A DNA stretch of 64,000 nt from Paractinoplanes ferrugineus (GCF_016862195.1 NZ_BOMM01000052.1:124001-188000); one strand, 5' to 3'. Positions 27,353-36,941 are shown, numbered from the stretch's first letter. The notes: generated by a model not told the origin, from the sequence alone. Made by a program: numbers and translations.

Positions 27353-28122
27353 CGGCGGGCTCGGCTGCGCGCGGGCGCCCGGTAGGCGCAGATCTGCTGA
27401 TGTTCGCCGGCGTCGGCGACTGGTGTGGGGACCGCGATCATGTCCGGCTGGGGCGGGCTTACCGGCGTGGTTGCGGTTCCGGGGCGGGGGTGACAGGCGT
27501 CGAGCATCAGCCGGTACAGCTGCAGGACCGTGGCCACCGTCGGCGCGTCGTCGTCAGATGCTTTGGTGGCGGTCTGCCAGGCGAGGGTGATCTGGTCGAG
27601 GGCTTCGATACAACGGCCTTGGCGGTGCAGGCAGGTGGCGTGGGCCACGCGGGCCTGCTGGGCCTGGCCTGCCTGGCCTGCGTCGTGGTGCTGGATGATG
27701 AGCTGACCCCAGAGCTCGGCGGCCTGCTGGTGGTGGCCGGCGTCGTCCAGCACGAGGGCGCGGGTACGCGTCGCGGACAGCGCCGCGGCGGCGGTTGGGT
27801 GGCAGGCATGCTGGGCGAGTTGGCACGCGCGTCGTGAGATCAGGTCCCTGACGTCGTGTGGATAGTCGCGGTCGGCTGCCGCCTCGGCGGCGATGCTCAC
27901 CAGATCTGCGGCGTCGAAGCCGATGGCGAGGAGCTCGGTGACGAAGCCAGCCCACTGCGCGACGTCCGGATCGTGCTCGGCTAAGCGAGCGGTCGCGGCT
28001 GAGGTGTACGGCCGGTCGGTCGCGGCGGTGACTGGCCAGGGGTCCTTGCGTGCCGTGCTCGCGCCCGGGATATGCGCCGGAGTGCTGGCGGTCGTCGAGC
28101 GGGTGCGGCGAGAGCGGCTCAT
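27349..28122 (-). CDS. TPR-like hypothetical protein
   Basis: 257 residues from an ATG at 28122 that overlaps the membrane-protein stop by ATGA. The middle holds repeated helix pairs (about 110-190) with Ala/Gln/Gly-rich turns, as in TPR proteins. Likely cytoplasmic. Function unknown; position suggests a role with the transporter operon. Confidence 0.55.
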   Translation of the reverse strand: MSRSRRTRSTTASTPAHIPGASTARKDPWPVTAATDRPYTSAATARLAEHDPDVAQWAGFVTELLAIGFDAADLVSIAAEAAADRDYPHDVRDLISRRACQLAQHACHPTAAAALSATRTRALVLDDAGHHQQAAELWGQLIIQHHDAGQAGQAQQARVAHATCLHRQGRCIEALDQITLAWQTATKASDDDAPTVATVLQLYRLMLDACHPRPGTATTPVSPPQPDMIAVPTPVADAGEHQQICAYRAPARSRARR

Positions 28123-28427
28123 GGCGTCACCGCCACCGGCATGGCCGATACGGACGGCGCGCAGCGGGTGGCGAAGCGACCGTGGGCAACGGTGGCGCCA
28201 ACGGCGAACGCGATCAGGATGGCGGCAACGGCCACGGTGGTCCAGGCCCACCGCCGTAGCGGCTCGACGTGGTGTTGCCACCCGCTGCGCATATCGTCCG
28301 CGGTGGGACGAGCCGGGGCCGCCGTCTGCGCTGTGCGGCCGGTGGAGTTGAGCCATCGGTCGGCGCGGGTGTCATTGAGCAGCGGCTCGAGCCCGTAGCG
28401 CGTGGGACGCGGATTGACGGGGTTCAT
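28119..28427 (-). CDS. Small membrane protein, 102 aa
   Basis: One clear membrane helix (TVAVAAILIAFAVGATVAHG, about 63-82) with a Pro/Ala-rich cytoplasmic N-terminus and a short outer tail. It overlaps the ABC ATPase gene before it and the TPR-like gene after it, both by ATGA. It is probably an accessory subunit of the transport or signalling unit. Confidence 0.6.
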   Translation of the reverse strand: MNPVNPRPTRYGLEPLLNDTRADRWLNSTGRTAQTAAPARPTADDMRSGWQHHVEPLRRWAWTTVAVAAILIAFAVGATVAHGRFATRCAPSVSAMPVAVTP

Positions 28428-29941
28428 GCGACGGTCCCAGCGGTGCTGACGCCGAGGAGCTCGGCGAGCCGGGCCTGCGCGTCGGGCCGGGCGAGGACGG
28501 CGGTGGTCGCGGTGAACTCGATGTGGCCGCTGTCGAGGACGCTGATCTGGTCTGCAACGGCGCGGGCGAAACGCTGGTTCTGTTCCGCGAGCAGGACCGC
28601 GACCCCGTCGTTGGCGACACCGGTAATGACGGTGGTGAGCTGGTCGATGATCTGAGGGGCCAGACCTTCGCTGGGTTCGTCGAGCAGCAGCAGTCGCGGG
28701 CGCAGGAGCAGAGCTCGTGCGATGGCGAGCATCTGTTGTTCGCCGCCGGACATCTGTGCCGGGTACCGGCGTAGCTTGTTGCGCAGAACCGGCAGCATGT
28801 CGAGGATGTCCGCGACATCCCTGCCAGGGCCGTCCCCGGCGCCGAAGCGACGGCCGGCAGCGGCGGCCATGGCCAGATGCTCGCTGACGGTCAGGGCGGT
28901 CCAGAGCCGCCGTCCCTGGGGCACGAGGGCGACCCGGTGACGGGCGGTGCGGCTGGCCCGCAGGTCGGTGCCGTCGAGGAGGATCCGGGTGCCGGCGCGC
29001 GCAGGGTGCAACCCGGCGACGACGTTGATGAGGGTGGACTTGCCGGCGCCATTGAGGCCGAGCAGGGCGTGGACCGTTCCCGCGGAGACCGTGAGGTCGA
29101 CCTGGTCGAGAACCGGCGCGCCGTGGTATCCGGCCGAAAGCTGCTCGATGTCCAGCACCGTCGGGCGCGCACCCTTGCGGGGCGCGCGGGTGGTGGCTGG
29201 CGTGGTGTCGGCGAAGTAGGCGTCACGCACGAGTGCGTCGTTGCGGATCTGTTCGCTGCCGCCGGTGGCGACGTGCTGCCCAGAGGCCAGGACGGTGATG
29301 GTGTCGGCCAGGTCGAAGACCAGCGGGAGGTGGTGGTCGACCAGCACGACGGTGACCTCGGCGGGCAGGGCGCGAATGACCGCGGTGAGGTGGCTGATCT
29401 CGGCCGGGTCGAGGCCTGCGCTGGGCTCGTCGAGCAGCAGCAGTCGCGGGCGGGCGGCGAGCACGACGGCGATCTCGAGCAGGCGTCGTCGCCCGTACGG
29501 CAGCTGTCCCGCGAGGGTCGCGGCCTCGCCGGTCAGCCCGACTTGCTGCAGCGCGGCGGCGACCCGCGCGGCGCGCAGGGCGCGGTGTCCCGCCCGCTGG
29601 TGGACGGCGAAGGTGAGGCGCCGGCGGATGGCGAGGGCGACGTTGTCGGCGACGGTGAGCTGGTCGACGACGGCGGGGTGCTGGAAGGTGCGCCCGACGC
29701 CGAGGTCGGCGCGTGCGGCGGGGCTCAGCCGGGTGATGGGCCGGGAGTTCAAAACGATTCGGCCCTCGGTAGGGGCGAGGGTGCCGGCGATGAGGTGCAG
29801 CAGCGTGGTTTTGCCGGCCCCGTTGGGGCCGATGATCGCGTGTCGGGCGCCGGTGGGGATCGTGAGGCTGAGCGGGTGCAGGGCGGTCACCGCGCCGTAG
29901 CGCCGCGATATCTCGTCGAGGTGCAGCAGCACGGTGCTCAT
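28424..29941 (-). CDS. Fused LivG-LivF ABC transporter ATPase
   Basis: 505 residues containing two complete ABC nucleotide-binding domains. The first is LivG-type (GPNGAGKTT, FQHPAVVDQLTVADNVAL, LLLDEPSAGL). The second is LivF-type (GLNGAGKST, MSGGEQQMLAIARAL, LLLDEPSEGL). In standard branched-chain amino acid or urea transporters these are separate proteins. Fusion fixes a 1:1 ratio. The ATG at 29941 overlaps the LivM stop by ATGA. It energises uptake by the adjoining permeases. Confidence 0.9.
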   Translation of the reverse strand: MSTVLLHLDEISRRYGAVTALHPLSLTIPTGARHAIIGPNGAGKTTLLHLIAGTLAPTEGRIVLNSRPITRLSPAARADLGVGRTFQHPAVVDQLTVADNVALAIRRRLTFAVHQRAGHRALRAARVAAALQQVGLTGEAATLAGQLPYGRRRLLEIAVVLAARPRLLLLDEPSAGLDPAEISHLTAVIRALPAEVTVVLVDHHLPLVFDLADTITVLASGQHVATGGSEQIRNDALVRDAYFADTTPATTRAPRKGARPTVLDIEQLSAGYHGAPVLDQVDLTVSAGTVHALLGLNGAGKSTLINVVAGLHPARAGTRILLDGTDLRASRTARHRVALVPQGRRLWTALTVSEHLAMAAAAGRRFGAGDGPGRDVADILDMLPVLRNKLRRYPAQMSGGEQQMLAIARALLLRPRLLLLDEPSEGLAPQIIDQLTTVITGVANDGVAVLLAEQNQRFARAVADQISVLDSGHIEFTATTAVLARPDAQARLAELLGVSTAGTVA

Positions 29942-30969
29942 GCGGCTGCCCCCGGCCGATTGACCCGTCGTGCCCGCAGGCGCAGGACGGCGGGGCGTAG
30001 GTAGGGGACGGTGAGCAGGAGCAGGCCGAGCAGCAGCGGGCCGGTGCCGTCGCTGCCGGCCCAGTCCCGCACCACGACGATCGCGACCGCGGCGACCAGC
30101 GCACCGGTCATGGTGGGGAACCCGGCCAAGGCGGTGCCTAGGGCGGCGGCGGCGAATCCGGCGGCGGCGACACCGAAGCTGATGTCTGCGGGGGAGACGT
30201 AGGTGTTGATGGTGATCAGCAGGGCGCCGCCGGCCCCGGAGATCGCGGCGGCTGCCGCGTATCCGGCGCCGAGTTCGAGGGTGGCGCGGTGACCGAGGGC
30301 GGTCATACGTGGCTCGTGGCCGGCATGCGCGCGCAGTAGCAGGACGAGCCGGGACCGCATCAGCCAGGCGGTGCCGACGCCGACGGCGGCGAATGCGGTC
30401 AGGGTGTACCAGTAGATGACGGGTGTGCTGGTAAGGGGGTCTCCAGGCCAGAGTGTGACGGCCGGGGTGTGCCGGCCTTCGTCGCCGCCGGTCACCGAGG
30501 TCCAATGCACGGCCACGGCTACGGCCAGGCCTTGGATCATGACGGTGACCATGAGGAAGGTGACGCCGCGGGTCCGCAGCACGAACGGCGCGAGGACGGC
30601 GGCGGCGAGCGCTGCGGTCCCGGCCGCGGCGGCCAGGAGCGCCGGCCCGTTGGTGATGCCGGCGGCGGCGAGCAGGGCGGCGGTGTAGGCACCGATGCCG
30701 AGGTACGTGGTCTGCCCGAATGATGGCAGGCCGGCGACGGCGAGGAGTTGGGTGCTCATGGCCAGGAGGGCGAGCACGATCGCGGTCGCGGCCAGGGTGA
30801 TCAGATAAGGCCCGGTGAGAGCGGGCAGCGCTATGGCTGCCAGCGCGGCGACGGCGCCGAGAGCCCGGCGCGCGTGGCGCCATCGGCGAGCGGCCCGGTC
30901 AGCGGTGGCCCGCCGCTCTGCGGACCCGGTGGTGAAGGTGTCGGGGGCGGGGTTGGTCATGGTGGTCAT
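29938..30969 (-). CDS. livM: LivM-type ABC permease
   Basis: 343 residues with about nine membrane helices; the GLPSFGQTTYLGIGAYTAALL stretch is the LivM loop (the family has LxLGHGAFFGLGAY). It forms the membrane channel with LivH. It overlaps both neighbours by ATGA. Confidence 0.85.
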   Translation of the reverse strand: MTTMTNPAPDTFTTGSAERRATADRAARRWRHARRALGAVAALAAIALPALTGPYLITLAATAIVLALLAMSTQLLAVAGLPSFGQTTYLGIGAYTAALLAAAGITNGPALLAAAAGTAALAAAVLAPFVLRTRGVTFLMVTVMIQGLAVAVAVHWTSVTGGDEGRHTPAVTLWPGDPLTSTPVIYWYTLTAFAAVGVGTAWLMRSRLVLLLRAHAGHEPRMTALGHRATLELGAGYAAAAAISGAGGALLITINTYVSPADISFGVAAAGFAAAALGTALAGFPTMTGALVAAVAIVVVRDWAGSDGTGPLLLGLLLLTVPYLRPAVLRLRARRVNRPGAAA

Positions 30970-31838
30970 GCCGTGGCCACCGCCTGCAGGCCGTGGCGTC
31001 CCCGGATGATGAGGGCGGCGATCACGGCCAGGAGCAGCGAGAACGACGCGAGGGTGGGGAAGGTAATTACGCCGAGGGTCTGGATCATGCCGACGCTGAT
31101 CGCGGCGATGAGCAGGTTACGGATGCGAACCCCGGGTCCGGCGAGGATGAGCACGATCAGGGACAAGGTCAGCACGGTGCTGTCGACGCCGGGACCGGGG
31201 CTCAGGACCGGCGCGCCGAGCACTCCGGCGGTGACGGCCAGGACGGTGCCGACGGCGAGGGCGGCGGTGCGGATGCGGGCCGCTGACAGGCCGGTCGCGT
31301 CGGCCATCTGCGGGTCGTCGACGGCCGCGCGCAGCCGGATTCCGGTCAGACTGTGGTGCAGGATGGCGTGCATGGCGGCGGCGAGCATTGCCGCGACGGC
31401 GATGAAGCTCAGGTGGTAGACGGGGTAGCCGTGCCCGGCGACGCTCAGGTGCCCGTCCAGGATCGCCGGCCGTGGCGGTACCAGGGTGGTCCCGCCGGAG
31501 ACGCGGGTGAAGATCCAGGCGGCGATGAACCCGAGGCCGAGGGTGACCACGGCCTGCTCGGTGTGCCCTTTCAGGGGGCGCATCAGCACGCTCAGGGCGG
31601 CTCCGCCCAATCCGGCGACCGTGATCCCGGCGAGTACGGCGATCCCTAGGCTGGCCAGGGTGCCGTCGGTGAGCAGGTACGCCAGGTAGGTGCCGGCCAG
31701 GTAGGAGGCGCCGTGGGCCAGGTTCATGACGTTCATGACGCCGACGATCAGCGCCAGTCCGGCGGCGAGTACGAACAGCAGGAGCCCGTAGGCCAGCCCG
31801 CCGAGCGCGGTCACCGCGTAGGACGCCAGGGTGGACAC
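30966..31838 (-). CDS. livH: LivH-type ABC permease
   Basis: 290 residues of membrane helices with NLAHGASYLAGTYLAY near the N-terminus, the LivH signature. GTG start at 31838 with an AAGGAG site 8 nt upstream. First permease gene of the transporter; the methyltransferase gene precedes it by 34 bp. Confidence 0.85.
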   Translation of the reverse strand: MSTLASYAVTALGGLAYGLLLFVLAAGLALIVGVMNVMNLAHGASYLAGTYLAYLLTDGTLASLGIAVLAGITVAGLGGAALSVLMRPLKGHTEQAVVTLGLGFIAAWIFTRVSGGTTLVPPRPAILDGHLSVAGHGYPVYHLSFIAVAAMLAAAMHAILHHSLTGIRLRAAVDDPQMADATGLSAARIRTAALAVGTVLAVTAGVLGAPVLSPGPGVDSTVLTLSLIVLILAGPGVRIRNLLIAAISVGMIQTLGVITFPTLASFSLLLAVIAALIIRGRHGLQAVATA

Positions 31839-31872
31839 CGCGGCGCTCTCCTTTCCTGTGGTCGAAGCGTGG

Positions 31873-32688
31873 TTAGGCGGCGGGGCGGAAGCCGACGGTG
31901 GTGTGCATGGGCCAGCTGCGGGCCATGACCTTCGACGGTGTCTTGGGCGCTGTCATGGCGTCGCGGAGCAGGGCGAGCTGGTCTCGGGTCATGCCGGCGT
32001 CCAGCAGTGCCGGCTCGAGTTGGCGGCTGTTGGAGGCGTGCAGCGCCATGCCGGGCTCGCCGGCGTTCCAGAGCCGGTTGTAGGTTTCGCCGCGGATACC
32101 GGTCAGGCCGGCTTGGCGCATCACCGCGGGGACACGGCGGGCCCAGGTGGAGTCCATCCCGTTGCCTTCGCAGACGGCGATCATCGTGTGCTGGAACGCG
32201 GAGAAGACCTCACGGATCGGATCGGGGCCGTCGACGAACATGTCGTCGAGATGGTCGGTGGCCCAGTCGGAGATGACCATCGCGCCGCCTGGCTTGAGGG
32301 CGGCCGCCAGCTTGTGCAGGATCTGCTCGCGCTGGCCCAGGTGCATCAGCAGCAGCCGGGCGTGGATCAGGTCGAAGCTGTCAGGTTCTAGATCGGCGGT
32401 GACCAGGTCTTGCTGCCGGATCGTGATCCGCGGGTGGGTGGGCACGTGCTGCGGCTGCAGGTCGATCACGACAACGTGGCCGTCCGGGCCGGTCCGCTCG
32501 GCCAGTCGTGCGGCGACTGTGCCGGCTCCCGCGCCGAGGTCGGCGCAGACGGCCCTGGCCGGTAGAGCAAGGTCGTCCAGGACGGCGAAGGTGTGCGGGT
32601 CGAGGATGCCGGCGAGATGCTGGACCTGGTCGCGGGCGTCGCGGGTGCTGTTGTCGAAGGTGTATGCGGTGCTGGTCGTGCTGCTCAT
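31873..32688 (-). CDS. Class I SAM-dependent methyltransferase within the transporter operon
   Basis: 271 residues. CADLGAGAGTVAARLAER (SAM motif I), VIDLQPQ (acidic end of strand 2), and FDLIHARLLLMHL are typical of UbiE/small-molecule methyltransferases. The ATG at 32688 has GAGGACC upstream and lies 7 bp past the LivK stop. Insertion of a methyltransferase between a binding-protein gene and its permeases suggests it acts on the transported compound or a product made from it. Confidence 0.85.
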   Translation of the reverse strand: MSSTTSTAYTFDNSTRDARDQVQHLAGILDPHTFAVLDDLALPARAVCADLGAGAGTVAARLAERTGPDGHVVVIDLQPQHVPTHPRITIRQQDLVTADLEPDSFDLIHARLLLMHLGQREQILHKLAAALKPGGAMVISDWATDHLDDMFVDGPDPIREVFSAFQHTMIAVCEGNGMDSTWARRVPAVMRQAGLTGIRGETYNRLWNAGEPGMALHASNSRQLEPALLDAGMTRDQLALLRDAMTAPKTPSKVMARSWPMHTTVGFRPAA

Positions 32689-32695
32689 GGGGTCC

Positions 32696-33925
32696 TCAGC
32701 TCTGGGGGTTGAGCGTGGTGATGACGACGTTGCCGCGGGCCCGGCCGTCGAACTTGACCTGGCGCAGGAAGAACTGATCGTCGGGTTCGTGGTTGGCGTT
32801 GAACCGCCACAGCCCGCGCGGGCTGTTGAGCTGCCCGATCTTCGCGATCGCGGCGTTGATCGACGCACCGGTCGGGGCTGGGCCGGCTGCGGCGATGGCC
32901 TGGTCGAGCAGCAGGGCGGCGTCCCAGGCGGTGACGTTGTACAGCGTCGGGGCCTTGCTGTACTTGGCCTGGAAGTCCTGCACGAACGCGGCGTTGGCGC
33001 TGCCCGGGACGGTCGGGGCGTAGTTCAGCACGGTGTAGATCCCGTCGGCGGTGCCGGCCTCGGCGGTGAGAGCGTCGCCTTCGGTGAGGAATCCGGCCCC
33101 GTAGAGCGGGATGTTGCCCAGGCCGGAGTCGCGGTAGTCCTTGACGAACTGCACCGCGTCGCCACCGGCGTAGAAGCAGTACACGGCTTTGGCGCCGCTG
33201 CTGCGGACCTTGGCCAGGAACGGCTTGTAGTCCTTCGTACCCGGGAAAGGAGTCCAGGCGGTGGCGCCGTCGGGGTTGGCGAGTTTCCCGCCGGCCTTGG
33301 CGAAGGCGTCGGTGAAGCCACCCATCTGGTCCTTGCCGCCCTGGTAGTCCGGGCCGATCGCGTACACCGGGCCTTTGACCGTCTGGGCCAGGTACGGGGC
33401 GACCGCCGCGCCGGTCTCGCGGGACAGCCACGAGGTGTGCCATACGTACGAGATGTCGGCGAGGGTGGAGGGCCGCCCACCGGTGCCGATGAACGGCACC
33501 TTGCGCTTGGTGACCTCCGGGGCGATGGCCACGCTCGGCACCGCCGACGCGGTACCGACCAGTACATCGGCTTTGTCGGCGTCGAGCAGCTTGCGCGCCG
33601 AGTTTCGGGCGGTCGCCTCGTCGTTGCCTTCGTCGGCGGTCACCGTGGTGATGGTGTGCCCGCCGAGCTTGCCGCCGTGCAGGGCAAGGTAGAGATCCCA
33701 TCCCTCGGCCATGTCGTCGCCGAGGGACTTGTACGGCTCAGTCTTCGGCCAGATCAGTCCGATGGTGATCACGTTGTCGGTCTTGGCGGTGCTGTCGTCG
33801 AGGCTCGAGCCGGAGCAGCCCGCCGCCGCGGTGAGCGCCAGCACAGCCACGGTGGCGGCGGCCATGCGGGGCAGTCCCGCGCCGCGTGGCCGTAGCCGAG
33901 TTCGCCGAGGGGTTCGCGATGTCAC
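32696..33925 (-). CDS. LivK-type substrate-binding lipoprotein
   Basis: 409 residues. The N-terminal signal ends in the lipobox LTAAAGC, so the mature protein should be lipid-anchored outside the membrane. The body matches branched-chain amino acid/urea-binding proteins (ITIGLIWPKTEPYKSLG, VLVGTASAVPSV). The GTG start has AAGGAG. It supplies substrate to LivH-LivM. The ligand is not readable from sequence. Confidence 0.85.
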   Translation of the reverse strand: MTSRTPRRTRLRPRGAGLPRMAAATVAVLALTAAAGCSGSSLDDSTAKTDNVITIGLIWPKTEPYKSLGDDMAEGWDLYLALHGGKLGGHTITTVTADEGNDEATARNSARKLLDADKADVLVGTASAVPSVAIAPEVTKRKVPFIGTGGRPSTLADISYVWHTSWLSRETGAAVAPYLAQTVKGPVYAIGPDYQGGKDQMGGFTDAFAKAGGKLANPDGATAWTPFPGTKDYKPFLAKVRSSGAKAVYCFYAGGDAVQFVKDYRDSGLGNIPLYGAGFLTEGDALTAEAGTADGIYTVLNYAPTVPGSANAAFVQDFQAKYSKAPTLYNVTAWDAALLLDQAIAAAGPAPTGASINAAIAKIGQLNSPRGLWRFNANHEPDDQFFLRQVKFDGRARGNVVITTLNPQS

Positions 33926-34040
33926 GGTGTCTCCTTGTTCAGATGCGAGGGGTGGGTGGAACCGGGTACTTGTGGCTCGCGGGAACCGGGCCCTGCTAGG
34001 GGAAGCGTCGAAGTCCGTGCCATCGGTGTGGGGTCAGCGA

Positions 34041-34454
34041 CTACCGGCGTTGCTCGGGGCTCAGCGCGGCACGCACGGATTCGCCGAGCTTGAGCAGGTC
34101 CCGGTTGACCGCGCCCATGTCGGCCTGGGGTTGGGCCAGCGTCATGAGATAGGCGTTGCCGAACGGGCCGGCAATCATCACGAAGCCGATGCTCAGACGG
34201 ACACCGATGTCGGCGGCCGCGGCGGCGCCCAGCTGCTGCGCCAAGCCGATGACCAGCGATGCCATACCCGAGCAGATGGCAGCCAGGTACTCGGCCTGCT
34301 CCCGCGAGTCGACCGTGTCGCTGGTGCACAGCACCAGACCGTCGACGGACACCGCGACCGTGCGGGACGCTCCGAGGACCATCTGTTCGAAATCGGTGAG
34401 CAGGAAGCTCAGGTCAGGGCGAAGGCCGATCGGTGCGGTTGTCGCGGGGGTCAT
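34041..34454 (-). CDS. Roadblock/LC7 domain protein
   Basis: 137 residues; the core (DGLVLCTSDT, AAICSGMASLVIGLAQQLG, LSIGFVMIAGPFGNAYLMTLA) is the Roadblock/LC7 fold. In actinobacterial conservons such a protein sits beside a nitrate-type sensor kinase and a small GTPase. Here kinase and Roadblock are present, but DUF742 and GTPase genes are not. Confidence 0.8.
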   Translation of the reverse strand: MTPATTAPIGLRPDLSFLLTDFEQMVLGASRTVAVSVDGLVLCTSDTVDSREQAEYLAAICSGMASLVIGLAQQLGAAAAADIGVRLSIGFVMIAGPFGNAYLMTLAQPQADMGAVNRDLLKLGESVRAALSPEQRR

Positions 34455-34481
34455 GACACAACCAATCTGTGAGGATGGCGG

Positions 34482-36941
34482 CTATTTTGGGACGGCGAAG
34501 GCGTCGGCGGAGCCGGCGCCGAACGATGACCACTGCGCGACTGCCGCTTCGGGGTCACGCTGCTGCGGGATGACGGCCGAGGCAGGCGGTGGGTCATATG
34601 CGGTGCGGCCCGGTACACGGACCGGCAGGCCTCCTGCCGTGGTCGCCGCCTGTCGCGGCGGCGGTGGCTTGGCCGGCAGGAACTCCACTGTGACCGGTCG
34701 ACTGAAGACCTGATCTGCCGATGCTCCGGGGTTGAATAGGGGATGACCGGCAGCGACTGTGTCGTAGATCGGCGCGGCGGTTCTCGGCATCGGCCAGTCC
34801 GGCTGCGGGCCTTCGGCGACGGCTAGGCCCTGCGATGGCGTTGCGGCATCCACGGCCGTCGGCATGCGGGTCCGCGGGGACACCGCGGGCAGTTGCATGG
34901 TGACTTCGGGCCTGCTCATGACGGCGCGAGGTGCCGCAGGCGGGGGCGAGGGTGGCGGGGGCGGGGGAAGCGCGACGGGTTGGCGCCAGAACAACGGCGA
35001 CGGGACCGCAATCTCCACGCTGGTCCCGTCCTTGGCCAGCGAATTCAGCCGCACAGTGATGTCACGTCGTGTGGCGATCAGCCCGACCGTCGCTAGCCCG
35101 TAGTGGCGGGCGGTGAACTCGTCCAGGGTGAAGTTCTCGATCCTGTGCTGCATGTCCTGTTGCTGCTCGGCGTTCAGGCCCAGCCCGTAGTCGCGGATCT
35201 CCAAATACAGGCGGTCCTGTTTCGGCCTCGCCGTCACTTCGACCGGCCGGTTCTTCGCGGAGTACCGCAGCGCGTTGTGCAGCAGTTCCGCGAGCAGGTG
35301 GATCAGTTCATCGACCAGGTCCCCGGAGACCATGACTTCCAGCTCGACCTTGGCGTGTTCCACCCGCTCGTAACCCTCGACGCGGCCGACCGCGGCGGTG
35401 ACCACGTCCGTGAGTCGTACCGGTTCTTGACGTGGCCGTCCGACCCGGCCGCCGGCGAACAACTGCAGAGTGCCGATACTGCGCAGCAGTGTCGTGACCT
35501 GCTGGTCGAGCTGGAACAACCGCTGCAACCGCTGGGAATCCTCTTCCGACTTCTCCTGCACGTCCAGGCTCGCCGTGATCGCGTCGATACGACGCTGCTG
35601 CTCATACGCCTGCGTCTTGAACGCCTCGGCGACGATCTCGCGGTACTGCGCTTGTCCCGCCGCGATCCGCGCCGCGATGGCCAGGACGTCGTTGAACGCG
35701 GCGATGACAACGCCGATCTCGTCATGGCCAGGGACTGGCAGCGGCCGGGCTGCCACCTCGATCGCTTCGTCCAGCTCTTGGCGGGAGACGCCACGCTCGT
35801 TGAGCCGGCGCTCCATCGTGGGTAGCCGGCTCAACGCGACACCGGTCGCCTCACCGGCTGCCCGCACCAGCGGTGCTGTCATCGAGCGGGTCACCCACCA
35901 GCCGATCACCGCGACCGTCACCAGACACGTCAGCACCAGAATGCCGAGCACCAGGGTGTCTCGGCGCTGCCGGTCACGCTCGCGGGTCACCGCAGCCAGC
36001 TCTTCGCCGAGCAGCTGATCCTCGAGCTGGTGCAGTTGCTGCATGCGCGCGTTCATCGCGTTGACCCACCCAGCCGGCCGCACCCCCAGGTCCAGCGGCT
36101 GGGAGGCGTCGGTCTGCACCACCACGCCCTGCAGCCGCTCCCCAGCCAGGATCTGCTTGCCGCCCGGCTGGGACGTCAGCAGCGCCTGCCATACCGGCGG
36201 GGCGAGCTGCCGGAAACTCTCCTGGCTGTCGGTGAAAGCCGCGTCCGCGGCAATGACCTGCTGCTGTGCCGCCGGCGTCATTTCACCCGCACTGAGCGCC
36301 GGGACCACCGTCACCTGCAAAACACCGAGCGCCTCGATGCTCCGCGCCAACGTCGACACCGCCCGAAACCGGTCCGCGGTGCTGGAGTCGACGTCCGTCT
36401 GACTCAATGCCTGCCCGAACCCCAGCAGCCCGGAGATCAACGCCCCGTACCGGAACACCACCAGACTCTGCGTCGCATCCCTACCGCTGCGGACCTGCTC
36501 CCGCAACAACGGCAACGCTGCCAACTGTGTATCGAGGCGCCGCAACACCGTGGCCGGGCCCGTCGAGGTGTCCAGTCCGACTTCCGCCGCCACAAAGCTG
36601 GCGCGGGCACGGTCGGTGACCTCGCCCTGCTGCCGGTACGCCTCGATCGCCTCAGGGGAGCTGGCCTGCGCGAACACCAACGCGGCGGCAGCCCGCTCCC
36701 GCTGCAGCTGCTCCGACAGCCGACTGCCGGTCACCCCGACATCGACAAGCTGCCGGGCGACGCCCGTCTGCGCTGTGGCCGACAGGCTCGTCACCGCCGT
36801 GAACGCCGTTAGTGCCAGTACCAGCGCCACTGGAAGCGTCACCAGCAGCATCAACTTCGTACGGATCCGTCGGTCCGCCAGCCGTAACCACCGACGCCGC
36901 GTCGGAATTCGCGCCTGGCCCGGTACAACGGTGCTGCTCAT
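34482..36941 (-). CDS. Nitrate/nitrite-type sensor histidine kinase, phospho-acceptor His probably missing
   Basis: 819 residues: membrane helix at about 30-52, extracellular NIT-type helical sensor (to about 325), second helix near 330-350, HAMP region, coiled coil, then HATPase (LLHNALRYS, RDYGLGLN) and a long Pro-rich tail. In related conservon kinases the dimerisation helix reads LDHLATR. Here the matching segment reads LDQQVTT (about 475-482), so the acceptor His appears replaced by Gln. It may act as a non-phosphorylating sensor with the Roadblock protein. Its ATG overlaps the stop of the upstream frame by ATGA. Confidence 0.8.
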   Translation of the reverse strand: MSSTVVPGQARIPTRRRWLRLADRRIRTKLMLLVTLPVALVLALTAFTAVTSLSATAQTGVARQLVDVGVTGSRLSEQLQRERAAAALVFAQASSPEAIEAYRQQGEVTDRARASFVAAEVGLDTSTGPATVLRRLDTQLAALPLLREQVRSGRDATQSLVVFRYGALISGLLGFGQALSQTDVDSSTADRFRAVSTLARSIEALGVLQVTVVPALSAGEMTPAAQQQVIAADAAFTDSQESFRQLAPPVWQALLTSQPGGKQILAGERLQGVVVQTDASQPLDLGVRPAGWVNAMNARMQQLHQLEDQLLGEELAAVTRERDRQRRDTLVLGILVLTCLVTVAVIGWWVTRSMTAPLVRAAGEATGVALSRLPTMERRLNERGVSRQELDEAIEVAARPLPVPGHDEIGVVIAAFNDVLAIAARIAAGQAQYREIVAEAFKTQAYEQQRRIDAITASLDVQEKSEEDSQRLQRLFQLDQQVTTLLRSIGTLQLFAGGRVGRPRQEPVRLTDVVTAAVGRVEGYERVEHAKVELEVMVSGDLVDELIHLLAELLHNALRYSAKNRPVEVTARPKQDRLYLEIRDYGLGLNAEQQQDMQHRIENFTLDEFTARHYGLATVGLIATRRDITVRLNSLAKDGTSVEIAVPSPLFWRQPVALPPPPPPSPPPAAPRAVMSRPEVTMQLPAVSPRTRMPTAVDAATPSQGLAVAEGPQPDWPMPRTAAPIYDTVAAGHPLFNPGASADQVFSRPVTVEFLPAKPPPPRQAATTAGGLPVRVPGRTAYDPPPASAVIPQQRDPEAAVAQWSSFGAGSADAFAVPK

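Noticed and set aside
27640-27700. Tandem repeat of GCCTGG units
   Set aside because: It is a low-complexity coding stretch (Ala-Gly-Gln) in the TPR-like gene.
28877-30004. 375-residue plus-strand frame
   Set aside because: It is antisense to the fused ABC ATPase, whose Walker and signature motifs are intact.
28424-30883. Single 819-residue ABC protein including upstream residues
   Set aside because: The upstream part is an Arg/Pro-rich shadow of livM; an ATG at 29941 overlaps the livM stop as elsewhere in the operon.
32147-33895. 582-residue plus-strand frame
   Set aside because: It lies opposite the lipoprotein and methyltransferase genes, whose motifs are clear; its sequence is low-complexity and typical of antisense frames in high-GC DNA.
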